From assembly GCF_020360975.1 (NCBI RefSeq), contig NW_025408681.1, forward strand, positions 620,001 to 684,000: a stretch of 64,000 nt of DNA, given 5' to 3'. The notes beneath the pieces were generated by a model, which saw only the letters and a program-made list of their open reading frames with translations, made no database searches and had not been told where the DNA came from. A program made the position numbers and the translations under genes. The stretch's first letter is position 1, and each line of letters opens with the position of its first letter. This document shows positions 45,032 through 57,662 of the stretch, in pieces. Source of the stretch: Hirsutella rhossiliensis (Eukaryota; Ascomycota; Sordariomycetes; Hypocreales; Ophiocordycipitaceae).

Positions 45032-46887
45032 TAAGTCAGCACCCCTAGCTTCCGGCACCCCCTACTTCCGGCACCTCCCTATATCACTATCGCGTTGACT
45101 ACCCACTATATCGTGACCGCGTTTTCTCGTGTATCTCTTATTTAATAATTATAAAATAAATATTATTCGAATTAGCGATACCTCGTCTTTCTAAATATAC
45201 CGAAAACTAGCTCTAAGAAGCGCTCGAAGCTATTAATAATAGCATACCTTAGCTCTAAGCTAGTCGTAAGTAGGGTATTCTAAGAATAACCCTTTAGACG
45301 CGTCTTAAAGGAGCCCTACCTATAAAGGAGGCAAAAGAGGTATCTTAAAGGCTTAGTTAAGAGCAGGAAAAACACCTCTATAAATAGGTTCTTGCCTAAG
45401 CGGCCCTTAGGCTGCCTCTAACGTATTATTAACTTAGGGAATTCGCCGGCCGTATTATCGTAGCTAGTAGAGACCCCCGCCCGCTTAGAAAACACTAGGT
45501 TTCGAGCTTTTTAGCCCGAAACCTAGAGATTAGCACGATCAAAGGTAAATCTCTTAATTCTGCCCGTATTAACGGCGCCTCTATTAGCGGGATTAAGGAA
45601 TAGTTCTAATTGCTTAAGCTGCCTGCTATATAGGCAATCCCACCGGAATCACGCTTTAATATAGACGAAATAGGCATCCTCGAGGGCCTTAGCTATAACG
45701 GGCTAGTGCTAGGGAGCTTAGAGAAGAAGGAGGCTATTAAGAAGCGGCTTAGATCGCGTTATTAGACTATAATCGTCGAATATATTTCTATAACGGGCTA
45801 GGCCTTAACCCCCCTTATAATCTTTAAGGGCTAGGACCTCTAATAGCAATAGTTCCCTAACGAACTCGATTTTCTAAAGGATTAGGACTTCGTTACTTCC
45901 TTAAAGGGCTAGATAAGCGATTCTATCGCTATTTAATAGCTTAAGTAGGTGTTTATCCCCTAAATAAGGCGCTACCTATAGGGGAACGTTCTCCTTATCG
46001 TTAATAGCTATAGGAGCTATTAGACCGACGATTTTATATATAAATGCTTTAAGAATCGTATTTATCTTCTTTTTCTACTAGCATACTCCTCCTACGTCCT
46101 CTAACCTCTTAATATCTCGGTTTTCTCGCCGATTAAGGCTACCTACCGACGTTAACTTAAAAAAATTATATCTTTTAACGATATAGCGCTAATTAGTAAG
46201 GCTACCTTCCTCTAAGTATATTATTAGGCCCGGTAGGCCGGTCTAACTAAAAAGAATATTAAGGGCGGGTAGCGTAGGTTAAGACTATAGCTAGTTAATA
46301 TAGCAAAGCCCTTACTAAGCCGGTTCGTCTTACCGTAGCCGTTAACGCCGTTAACGCCGTAAAAAAAAAGAATTCTAGTACCCTAGCTATTTATAATGCC
46401 CTTAAAACGCCTAAACGATTATAAGAAGTCCGTCGCCTTATTATAGGGCTAGAAAACCGCGGTTAAGTTAACTATACGATCCGACTACTCTTTAGTAAGG
46501 TTGGCCGCAGCCTTAATAAGTAAAATTAGTAGCTTATAGCCTCCTAACTTCGAATATAGTAGCTAGAGCATTAATTATATCGTCTATAGCCTTAAAAATA
46601 GAAAAAGGTCCCTTAGGACCCTAATAGGCGGTTCGTATAGATTAAATAAGTTATAAAGATAAAGAAATAGCTCGAGCGCACGCTTAAGCCGGCTGCCGCC
46701 GCTATAGCTAATTAGAACGTAGGATTTAAAGCTCTTTGCAATAGCTAGCAGCTAGAGTAGCTAGAAACACTAAATTTAATTATCGTAATATTAAAATACG
46801 GCTTTAATTGCGTTTAGAATATACCTGCCTTAGTGCTACGAAGGGTGCCGGAAGTAGGGGGTGCCGGAAGCTAGGGGTGCTAACTTA
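45032..46887 (+). mobile_element. Fot1/pogo-type DNA transposon, complete but RIP-inactivated
   Basis: The element proper is 45034-46885 (1,852 bp), with inverted ends of about 50 bp starting AGTCAGCACCCC (left) and AGTTAGCACCCC (right, inverted), each flanked by TA, the standard duplication of the family. The single coding region (about 45190-46560) shows an N-terminal psq-type helix-turn-helix (LRITLQTRLKG), a CENP-B-like DNA-binding part and a DDE-1 catalytic domain. The first catalytic Asp is readable (FNIDEIGI, about 45660). The second and third are Asn in RIP-type changes (LLIVNSYRS near 45990, PLNISVF near 46105). Many stops stand at Gln/Trp codons. Confidence 0.92.
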
Positions 46888-48000
46888 AGCTTCTTCTTTC
46901 CTTTGCCTATAAGGATCTCCTTTTCTTCCTTTATTACTATTTCTTACCGTTGGTCTATTCCTTGGTCTCCTCTTAGCCTATTCCTTAGCCCGTTGCTTAG
47001 TCTATTCCTTAGCTGTTGTCTGCCTACTTACTTGCCTAGTAGACGAGGGCGTCTATTCTTTATTATAGAGGGGTTTAATAGGGGCATCTATACCCTAAGG
47101 AATATATAGCCCACGTAGCAGAGTCTTTAGCAGGGTCCCTAGTAGGATCCTTAGTAGGATCCTTAGCAGAGTCTCTAGCTAGTAGGTTCCTAGAAGAAAA
47201 GGCTCCTCGGTATACCGTATAGGTCTTCTTAATATAGTTAGTTATATAGCCCCTCGAGGGAGCTATCGAGGTCTCGAGCTTTAAAAGCTACTACCTAGGG
47301 GTCTCTTCCTCTTAAAGAGAGATTAGCTTCGCGGTACTAACGGATTCTATTATCGCCGTGCGTATAGTAGTTAGTAGCTTCGTCTCGTAAAGGTATTCCT
47401 TATAGTAACTCTCGTAGTTACCTAAGGTAGCAGAAAAAGCTCTCTATTATATAGAGGTTAGCTTAAAGAAGAGGGAAGCTCCCTCTATAAATTCCGTTAC
47501 CCTAGGATAAAGAGGGGGCTTAAGAGGGTCCTACTTATTAAAGAAGACTAAATTATAGATAGTTCTATCTATATAAGCCCGTAGCTCTTTTACTTACCTA
47601 TCTTAATCTTAGGGCTTTATAAGAATCGTCTTATAGACTATAGGGATAGTAGAGGAATTGTTTTTCGATATTATTATATAAGAGGGGGTAGAAAAGTCGG
47701 TTAAAAATCGGCTTTTCTTATAAGAGGGGTAAAGGAAGGGGCTATAGGGGATATAAGAAAGGTGCCCTTTATAGTAGCTAGAAGGTATAGGAATTCTATT
47801 CCTCTTAGGCTTATAACTCTTATAAAGAGAGATATAAGAAGTATATATAAATTATATAATAGTAAAATTAAAAGTAAAGGGTCGGATAAGAAGGGCAAAG
47901 ATATTTAATTTTTATAGGGGTAGTAATTAAGGTAGGGGAGTAATTATTATATTACTTTAATTATCCTTTATTCCCTAAGGTCTATTAATAAGGAAGCCTT
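46888..48000. other. RIP-mutated, mostly unassigned sequence
   Basis: Includes the mutated copy of the dispersed repeat (47087-47175) and the first copy (47822-47985) of a repeat of about 160 bp that recurs at 48650-48812. Between them, TA-rich sequence with frequent stops and no recognisable motif. Small open frames are not protein-like. Confidence 0.55.
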
Positions 48001-48034
48001 ATAGTAGTTAAGCTAGCTAATAAGGGCTTTTACC

Positions 48035-48515
48035 TTATAGGCCTTAAAGGGTTCTATAAAAAGGTTCTAATAAAGGTAGTATAGGTTAAAGTCCCTTACT
48101 AAGAGGAAGGGCTATTATAGGAGTTAGGCTATTAATAGTAGCCTTTCTATTATAAGGGGCCCTTACTAGCCTTAGCTAGCTAAGGCCCCTTTAACCTCTT
48201 TTTTATTATATAGGTTAATAAAGGTAAATAGTTTAATACTTTCTACCCTTATAGCCTATATATTAGGATTATAAAAGAGGTCGAAGCTAGGGCTAGCTTC
48301 TATCTAGGCTTCCTTCCTCTTATAAACTATAACCCTAGGCCTCTTAGTAAGCTTAAGAAAGTTAGTAAAGAGAATAAGGTTTATAATATTATAGGCTAGG
48401 TACTATATAAGGATATAGCTATTATAGATCTTATAAAAGTAGGGCTCTTATAATAAGATAAGGTCCGCTCTTATTTCTAAGGCTTACTTTAAGATCGATA
48501 GGTTAGCTATTTCTC
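48035..48515 (-). mobile_element. LINE fragment, second copy of the 1398-1830 segment
   Basis: Close direct repeat of 1398-1830 in the same orientation relative to the window, so it is also a minus-strand piece of the LINE family described at 1-3540. The similarity breaks off at about 48513, exactly where the Copia element begins, which suggests that Copia inserted into this LINE. Confidence 0.75.
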
Positions 48516-51500
48516 TTAAAGTATATAAGTAATAGCGGAATTTTAAGGAATTAAGGAATTATATAAGACTATATAATAAAGGGGAAGAAGGAGTATAAGG
48601 TAAGATTTTTAATAGAATTTATTAGTAGTATATTAGTATATAAAAGTTTCGCAAAGAGAGATATAAGAAGTATATATAAAATGCACGAAGGTAAAATTAA
48701 AAGTAAGGGGTTAGATAGGTAGGGCAGAGATATTTAAATCTTATAGGGGCAGCAATTATAGTAAGGGAGTAATTATTATATTACCTTAATTATCCTTTAT
48801 TCCTCTAACGAACGCCCCTCTTTATACCTATCTAGTATCTTAATTAATAAAGAAGATCCTACTTAAAGAAGCTATTAATATCCTTTTAATTACCGAGCTT
48901 TTTACCGGTTTCTCCCCTCCTTTCTAGCCGTTGCCGGCATATCTATCTTATCTTTCGCTACCTCTATAAGAAGCTATCGCTACTTCTGCTTCCCCTTATA
49001 CCCCTACCCTCCTTTCTATACCTCTTTTTAGCTCCTTCTTCCTTTTTCTATACCGGGTGTTTTTAGCTTCCTCTATCCCTCGTACTAAGAGATACCTCCG
49101 AGAACTACGAAATCAGGCTACGCTTCGCGATAAAAAGAGGTATTAAAGTTAATAATTCTATCTCTATCTACTAGCGGATATACTATCTTATATAGACAAT
49201 TATAGCGAAACGGAAGAACCTTTTAAGACTAGATTTAGGCTAACGTATAGCCCTAAGACTAAGGAATTTAGTAATACCTCGAGTATCTCTAGAAGTGTCT
49301 TAGTTCTACTAATATTTATATTTAAAGGAGGTTAGTCGTGCTAGTATTCTTAAGAGGTCTTAGCTAGTATTCTACGCTAGCTCTATTTCTTTAATTCTTA
49401 ATTATACGATAACCGGCAGCCCGTTTAATATATAATAATATATAAAATAACGAGCGATTCTTACTCTATAATATAGGATTTTATCTATAATTAATATACT
49501 ACCTATTAGCTTATATAATCGGGAGAGTATATTATAGCTACTTTATTTATAATAAGAACACCGTTCCTTATAGCTACCCTTAAAGAGTAGATTTATATAC
49601 TCTTTACTAATTTATTTATAGTAGTATATATATAGGGTAAAAACTTAATTTAGGAAAACTACTTTTATACCTTAATAGGATATATAAAAACTTATTCTTT
49701 CTTAGGAAAAAGAAATCCTTAGGTATATACTAATAGAAGAACCTATAGTAGGAAAAAATCTATAGTTATAATAATTATTTATAGGATAACCTTATATAAG
49801 TTAAAACCTATTATTACTAGGAAAGTCTTAATAGATAAAAACCTAGTAAATATTTCTCTAGGAAACCTAATAAAAGGAAAATCCTAGTAGGGGAAAGATA
49901 TAGAAAGTATAAGAAATATCTAAAAACCCCTTTTAATTACTTAGGAACGTATTTTAAGGATAGACCGTCTTTAAATTTATAGAGTAATCTAGGTCTTAAT
50001 TCTATAGTAAAAATATTAGCTATATTATCTTTTAATTTAATATAAAAAACTCTAATTCCCCCTTCTCTTATACTAGTTCTTATATAGTAATAGTCTAATC
50101 TTATATACTTAGACCTTTTATAAAATTCCGGATTTTCTATTAATTTAATTATAGTAGTATTATCTATTAAAATAAGAAGTATAGTATTAAAAATCTTTAT
50201 AGATAGATCCTTAGTAATATATTTAAAAAGTATATTTAAATAAATAGCTTTTTTATTTACCTCCTTAAGGCTAATATACTTTACTTTATAGGTAGAAAGG
50301 GCAACGGCTTTCTACTTAGAGTAAGCCTAGCTTATTATATTATTATATATATAAAAATAGTAACTAGAAAAGGATTTTCCGTCTAGTAAATCTAACGCTT
50401 AGCTAGGGTCGGTAATCCCTTTATATATAGATAAGTAAAAGGGATATTATAATTATATTTAATCTTTAAGCTAGGAAATTTATTTAAATATTTCTAAATT
50501 ATATTTAAAGCCTTAAAATATATTTAGTCGGGCTTAGCCGCGAATCTAGTATAGGGAATTATAGAATATATAATATCTAGCCTAGATAATAAGGCTAAGT
50601 ATAATAAAGATCCTATTTCCTTTTAAAATTATAATATATCTTTCTTAGAAGGTAATTCCTTTACTCTTATAAGCTTAAAGCCTATTATAGTAGGTAAATT
50701 CGAAGCTCCTAAGCTTTCTTTATTAAATTTATTTAATTTATTTAAGGTATATTTTTCTAAGGATATATATAGCTCTTTAATGTCTTAGTTTATTATAATA
50801 TTTAGACCTAAGAAGTCTTTTATATCTCTTAAGATAGTAAAATCTAAGAATTTAAATAACTCTTTAAATAATCTTTCTTTTATTATAGATTTAAAGGGCC
50901 CTACTATAAAAAGTCATCGATATAAATTACTAAGGCTATACTATAGTCCTTACTTTTAAATGCTCCTTTATTTATTAAAAGAGGAAGAAATCTAAGTTTA
51001 TTTAGTATAATTTTTAAATAACTATACTAGAGCTTAGGACTTTATTTTAGGCTATATAATGCTTTCTTTAGCTTTACTTTAATTTAACCGGTTTTATATA
51101 GGTCTAGGAATTTAGTTATTTTTATTTCTTTAGCTATATAAGCTAATCTATACTTTAAATAATATTCTTTAAGAGCGTATTCTTCGTAGCCTATAAGAAG
51201 ATTAATATATACTTTACTATTTATATCGGCGTATACGAATATATCTATTATATCTATTTATAAAGCTTTAAACTTATAGATAATAGCTAAAATAAGTAGA
51301 ATTTTAATAGATTTAGGTCTAGCTATAGTTAAGAAGGTATCTAGGAAATCTAAGCTATAGATCTACTTAAATCCTTATATTACGAAACGGGCTTTATATT
51401 TTATAATATTATTTTAACTATCCTTCTTAATAGTATAGATCTAGCAGCCTCCTATAGCCCCTTTATCCTTAAGAAGGTAGGAAAATTCTAAAGTTTTATA

Positions 51501-54500
51501 TTTAATTAGCTAGATTATTTCTCTAATTATACCTTCTTTCTAAAATACTACTTTAGGGCTAATTATTACTTATTTATAGGTCTTTAGAATTTTTAGATCT
51601 AAATTTTCTATACTTACTAGAATTATCTCTTTATAATTATAGTTTAGAAATAAATTAACGTTAGGGTATTTAATATAGTTAAAATCAAACCCTTTTAGCT
51701 TCTTAAGTAATTCTATTACTATTTTACTAGTAGTAGGAATAGAATCGTTATTTAAAGACTCTTCTTTTATAGAGGGTAAGGGACCTTTATTAATAGGTTC
51801 TTTAATAGCTTCCTCTATAAGGATATAGCTTTCTAGCTTATCTTTATTTAAAATAAAATTAAAATCAAAGGTATTATTACTACTAGAAATATCTAGATTT
51901 TCTATAAATTTATTTTCTATTATAGTAATATCTTTAAAGATAGTAATCTTTCTCTTAGAAAAATCCTAGATTTTATATATATTTTCTAAATAGCTTACTA
52001 TTATTCCCTTAAAAGCTTTATTATCTAGCTTATCTTTAAGGTCTTTATTCTTATAATATATAAGGCTTCTAAAGGTCTTAAATTTATTTAAGGTCTTAAA
52101 GGGTATTATTATATTATCTCTCTTATTTATAGGACTTTTAAATCCTATCGTAGAATATAGTAATCTATTATATAAATAGGTAGCTTTTAAAATAGCTTCT
52201 CCCTATAGGTATTTAGGAAGCTTAGTAGTTAATAAAAGAGCTTATACTTTTTTTAATATAGTACGATTTATTTGTTTTATTCTACTATTAAACTCCGGCG
52301 TCCTAGGAGGACTAGAATTAAAGGTAATTCCTTCTTTTTTATAATAAAGCTTTATTTTATATATAAATTCTTTAGTATTATTAGAAAATACTTCTTTAAT
52401 CCTAGTATTTTTAAGGTTATTTTCTACCCTATTTTTAAATTCTAGGAACCTATTTAAAGCCTCCCCTTTTCTTCGAAGAATATATATTTCTAGATATTAG
52501 GTTCTTATATTTAGGAAAGAAATATAATAGTAATACGTATTATAAGTAGGCACTTTAATTAGCCCTTAAATATCTAATACTATTTTTTTTTAAATAGGAA
52601 TAAGACTTATATAAAGGTTATTAATTAACCTTATTTATTACCTTAGCTCTAATTTATATTTCGTACTACCTTATTTTATTTTCCTCTTTTAAAAGTATTT
52701 TTATATCCTTATTATATCTTTTTAATATTTTTAAAATAGCCCTACTAATTATATACCCTAAGCGTAAATACTAAGTATAAAAATCTATATTCTTTGCCTT
52801 TAAAAACGTAATAAGGATTAATTAGCTTTCTAATAAAGGTTTTATAGGAATATAATATAATTTATTTCTAAGAAATCCTTTAATAAGGACCTTAGCCTTA
52901 TTATTTAATAAAAGGGCTTTATTTCCTCTTAGTAAGGTATAGATAGGTATTATTAAAATAAGATTAAGATAGTATACTTACCCTTAATATAGGTATATAA
53001 AAGTAGTCTTAAAGGATATACCTTTTTCTACTATATAGGAACTTAAATACTAAGTCCCTTTTTCCTTTTACTAATATAAAGGAAGCTTTTACTTAGTAAA
53101 CTTTAGACTTAATTTCTTTATAGCTAATAAGGAAATTCTAATTCGATCCTATATACTTAGTAGCTTTAGTATTATAAATAAAATTAAAGATCCTTTTATT
53201 CTTATAACTAGGAAATACTCCTTCTCTTACCTTTAAGACTAATTCCTTTATTTTAAGAATTAAGGCTTTTAAAGGTCCTAAAAGAAAGTCCTTATTAGCT
53301 TTTATTATAAGGGTAATTATAAAGGTTAAAATTACCTTTAAATCCTTAGACGTATATATAGGGGTCGGAGCCCTAGATAGGTCTATAAGGTCGATATCTA
53401 GGTCTATATTTTCTTCTTATAAAGCTATATTTAAGACCTTATTACTATCGTCTAAATTAAACTCTAGCTCGGTAATTCGAGCCTTCCTTCTTTTATTAGT
53501 AGTAGAAATACTACTAAAAAGGGATTTCTTCTTAAAAGAAAAAGAAGAAAAAGAAGATTTTATCTTTTTAGAAATTTTAGTCTTATTAACCTTTTTTCCT
53601 TTATATAAAACCTAATAAATAGGAGCTTATTTTAAGTATAATTTATAGTAACTTACTATAAAATACCTTAGTTTTTTATATTCCTAATAATAAGGAGTAT
53701 CTATAGAATTTCTATAGGATTTCTAAGGCTTCCTTTATATTAAGAAGGCTTTTTCTAAAAAATTATCTATATCCTTTATTTTTCTAGCTTCGTCTAATAG
53801 ACTAGCTATTAAGGTTTTAAGGGTAAATACTATAGAATTATACTTAAGGCTCTATATAGTATTTATAATATAGCTTCTAAATTCCTTATTAAGGCAATTA
53901 AGAATCTATACTATAAGAATAACTTCTAGAATTTTTATATTATATAATTTTAAATCCTTATAAATTTCCTTTACCTTATAAAGGTATTTCTTTAAATTAA
54001 AGTCTAAGGGACTAGGATTAAAGAGCCGCTTAATAAGTAGATAAATTAATGAAAAGTTCGATAGATTATATAGCTTTTTAAGCTTATCCTACGCTTCTTT
54101 AGTATTTTTTAAATACTAAATATATATTAAGGGACTATCTTTAACTTAATAGAATATTATAAATAAAGCCTTTATAGTTTATATATAATTTACTTACTCT
54201 AGAGTAGTAATAAGCTTTTCTTTTATAAGGATAGCTTCTATCCTTATAGTTTATAAGGTATAATTTAAATCTCCCTTAAGTCTAGTAAATTTATATTCTT
54301 TCTATCTACCTATTTTATATAAATTTAGTTTTATTTTATTTATATAGAACGAGAAGTCTAGATAGGAGTTTAAGAGCGTAGGAAGGTAAAAGAAGTTAGG
54401 GGGGATTTTAAAAGGAATTTTAATTAGATATTTTAACGAGGAATTTTAAAGGTATAAGTAGTTAATTTCCTAGCTTAAAAAGAGTAAGCTAGGCTTATAA

Positions 54501-54640
54501 CCTCTTAAGGTATATATATAATAGCGGAATTTTAGGAAATTAAGGAATTATATAAGACTATATAATAAAGAGGAAGAAGGAGTATAAAGTAGGATTTTTA
54601 ATAGAATTTATTAGTAGTATATTAGTATATAAAAGAGGCA
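48512..54640 (-). mobile_element. Ty1/Copia retrotransposon, minus strand, RIP-mutated
   Basis: Direct repeats at about 48512-48648 and 54502-54636 are the LTRs (ends approximate, target duplication not resolved). On the minus strand the region 50000-54350 has the Copia order gag, integrase, reverse transcriptase, RNase H. The catalytic box reads YIDDF at 50924-50910 and is one of the few intact motifs. The gag part near 53500-53600 is Lys/Ser-rich. The sequence is very AT-rich, with long runs of TTAAA-type codons as well as RIP stops. About 48812-50000 has no recognised motif and may be 3' non-coding or another insertion. Confidence 0.82.
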
Positions 54641-54644
54641 TTAA

Positions 54645-57212
54645 AGTTAATTCGCAATAGTAAGAATTATCTCTTAACCTAATAATAAAGGGCGTTATTA
54701 TTTAATCGTATTCTAGTTAAGGAAGTTTACTAGAGCTAAACTTAATTATAGTATTCTAAACTAAGAACTATTTACTATTATTAAGTTATTTAAATACTAG
54801 TAATATTATATTAAAGGGGTAGCGTATAAAGTAAAGGTATTATCGGACTACTATAACCTTTAGACGTTTATACGCTAGACCTCCTTAAATAGGAGGTAAG
54901 TAAGATAGTATATATATTTAATACTATTTAACTTTATAATTAAGTATTATATAAGTAAATTAAACCTAGTAAACGCGCTATTAAGAATGCCTAGATATAA
55001 GGGCGAGAAGCCCTTATCTATAGAACTATTACTAGAGTTATAAGTAGAGCTAGCTACTATTAATACCGTATCTATATAGAGAAATAATAAAGTGTTTTTA
55101 TAGGTAAAGAGATACTTAACCTTAAGTTAATATAAGCGTAGTAAAGTGTCTTTATATAAGGAAAATATATAAGCTTATTTATAGTAAAACTATAATAGTT
55201 TAAGCGCGAGACCTAAATAATTAGCCGATTAAGCTAAAGAGAAAGCTAGTTATAAATAGTTACTTTTAAGGAAGACCGCTAAAGAAACGGCCTACTATAT
55301 AAAGGTTTATATAGTAGAAGTTCTAGAACTATTATTAAAGTTACTAAAACGTACTTAGTTAGTTAATATAGCGATTAATAAGCTAAAGGAGACTAAAGAC
55401 TTCTTAAAAGGGAAGGGTTTTTTGTTAATATACCTAGATAGACTACTACTATAAAAGGGTCGTATTATAGTACCTTTAAAAGTAGCCTTATAGTAAGAGC
55501 TAATATAGCTCTTTTATAATAATTTATTAGTAGGATACTTTAGCTCTTAATATACTAGCGAACTACTAGCGAGGAACTTTTACTAAGATAGAATAATAAA
55601 AAACGTAAATAAATATATTTAGTTATACTTAGTATATTAAGGTATAGTATTAAGAGGCATTGCTTTTATAGTACTATATAATTAATACTATATCCTATAT
55701 AATTATAAGAAGAATTATTAATAGACTTTACTATAAGTCTACTTAAAGTATAGTATAATAAATAAGATATTAATATAATCTTAGTAATTATAGACCGATA
55801 TACTAAGTATTGCCTCTTCTTTCCTATCTTTAAGATAATAATAGCTCTAAAGCTAGTAGAATTATTCTATTACTAAGTTAAATTAGTATATAGACCTCTA
55901 AAAAGTATTATCTTAAATAAAGGGTCCTTATTTATAAGTAAGTTCTAGTTAAATCTTTATTTTATCTTATAAGTAAAACGTAGGCTATTAATAGTATTTT
56001 ACCTATAAACTAATAAGTAAATAAAACGAATAAACTAAGCTATATAGTACTACTTAAGATACTTTACTAACTTAGAATAAACTAACTAAGCGTTACTTTT
56101 ATATATTACTTAATTTATATATAATAATATAAAGAACGCGATAACTAGGTTATTACTTAATAAAGTATTAATAGGTTACTAACTAAACTTCTATATTAAT
56201 ACTAAGGACGATATTATTTAAAGGGGGGTACTTAAAGTAAGAGTAAGAGTTATTAAGCTATAAGAGCTACGAAAGAGGCTTAAGGAATACTAAGGAAAGG
56301 CTATTAAATTATAAGTAAAATACTATAATTTAAGGTACTAACCGCTTATACTAAAAGTAAGAGACCTTATAGTATTATTAATAAAGAACTTACGCCTTAA
56401 AAATAAAAAAATAAAACTCTTACCTAAGTATATTAGACCGTTTTAGGTCTTATAAGCTATTAGAAAGTAAGTATATTATCTTATACTCCTTAAGAAGTAC
56501 TTATGCCTTTATAACGTTTTCTATATTAGTCTCTTAAAGCTATAGAAAGAGTAAAAAAGCACTTATAAAGATAGTAAAACCCTATTAATACTAGACTTAG
56601 AGGATAATAAAGGCAAATAAGAAGTTTAAGAGATTAAAGACTAAAAGAGATCTAAGGGCGATACCTTTTTCCTTATTAAATAGAAAAGATAGCTAGCTAA
56701 GTATAATTAATAGGTCGATATTAAAGATATAGCAAATAGCTAAGACCTTATTAAATAATATATTACTCGCTTAACTAGGAAAAAAAGATATAAGACTAAG
56801 TAAGGTAAGGAAACCTATTAGTATAAGGAGACGCTATTAAATTAGTAATAAATCCCTACTAAATCGCTACTAATTTATTAATATATTAGTATACTTAAAT
56901 ATCCTATAACTATATATAAAATTATAAAATAGGAGAATAAAAGAAAACTATCTATACTACCTATTAAATATTATTAAGGAAAAATAAAACTAAACTATAA
57001 CTCTATCGAGACCTTAATAATAAAGGAGAGAAAGATAGTTATAATTAAATAAAAGAAAGATAAGACCTATCTATTACTTTTAACTACCCTTTTTCTTTAC
57101 TAGCGTAGCGGGAACTAACTAAGGCGCCCCCTCCGCTATACTAAATACCTCTAAAAATACTAGAACTACCTTATCCTCCGCTCTTTCCTTATCCTCTACG
57201 TTAAGACCTATC
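54645..57212 (+). mobile_element. Gypsy-1 fragment, third copy (RNase H to 3' of pol)
   Basis: Direct repeat of about 19390-21960 in the inner Gypsy-1 copy, covering RNase H, integrase and chromodomain. Both LTRs are missing: the left side is cut by the Copia element and the right side by the Gypsy-2 LTR. RIP mutations differ in part from those of the other copies, so each copy was hit independently. Confidence 0.88.
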
Positions 57213-57662
57213 TATTACGACCACGGCTACTAGGCCGCTAACGGTCGACCGCGTTAAGCACGTAACACGGTCTAACGGATAAATAGTCGGCACGACCATC
57301 TAATAGATATAGGATCAAGGGGATCGCAGAGATCTAAGTAATCTAGGATTAATAGGATCACTACGCTCTATACGATCTAACGTTAGGGATTATAGCTAGG
57401 CCTATAATCTAAGGATAGTCTCTATGGGTATATATAGCTACCTACTTTCACTCCTTTAGATAGATAGCTCTCTAGCTTTTAATATAGATCTTTATTACGA
57501 TTCTATCTCTAATTCTAATTACCTAGTTATAGTCTATAGTCTACGACCTCCGACTTATTACTAACGTAATATACTTATTATTGCTTAGACCACGCCCTAT
57601 TATATCTGCTAATATAAACCCCGCGATAGGTTTATCCCTTAGGAATAACACCGGTCGTTATA
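57213..57662 (+). repeat. 5' LTR of Gypsy-2, RIP-mutated
   Basis: Starts TATTACGACC (TGTTACGACC before RIP) and ends GGTCGTTATA. Its 3' half aligns with the unmutated solo LTR at 10746-11245 (reverse orientation). The first 200 bases differ more, so the two belong to the same family but not the same subgroup. Confidence 0.85.

Noticed and set aside
47822..48812. Small LTR element bounded by the 160-bp repeats at 47822-47985 and 48650-48812
   Set aside because: The interval between them is a LINE fragment plus the Copia LTR, with no target duplication visible; more likely two independent copies of a dispersed repeat.
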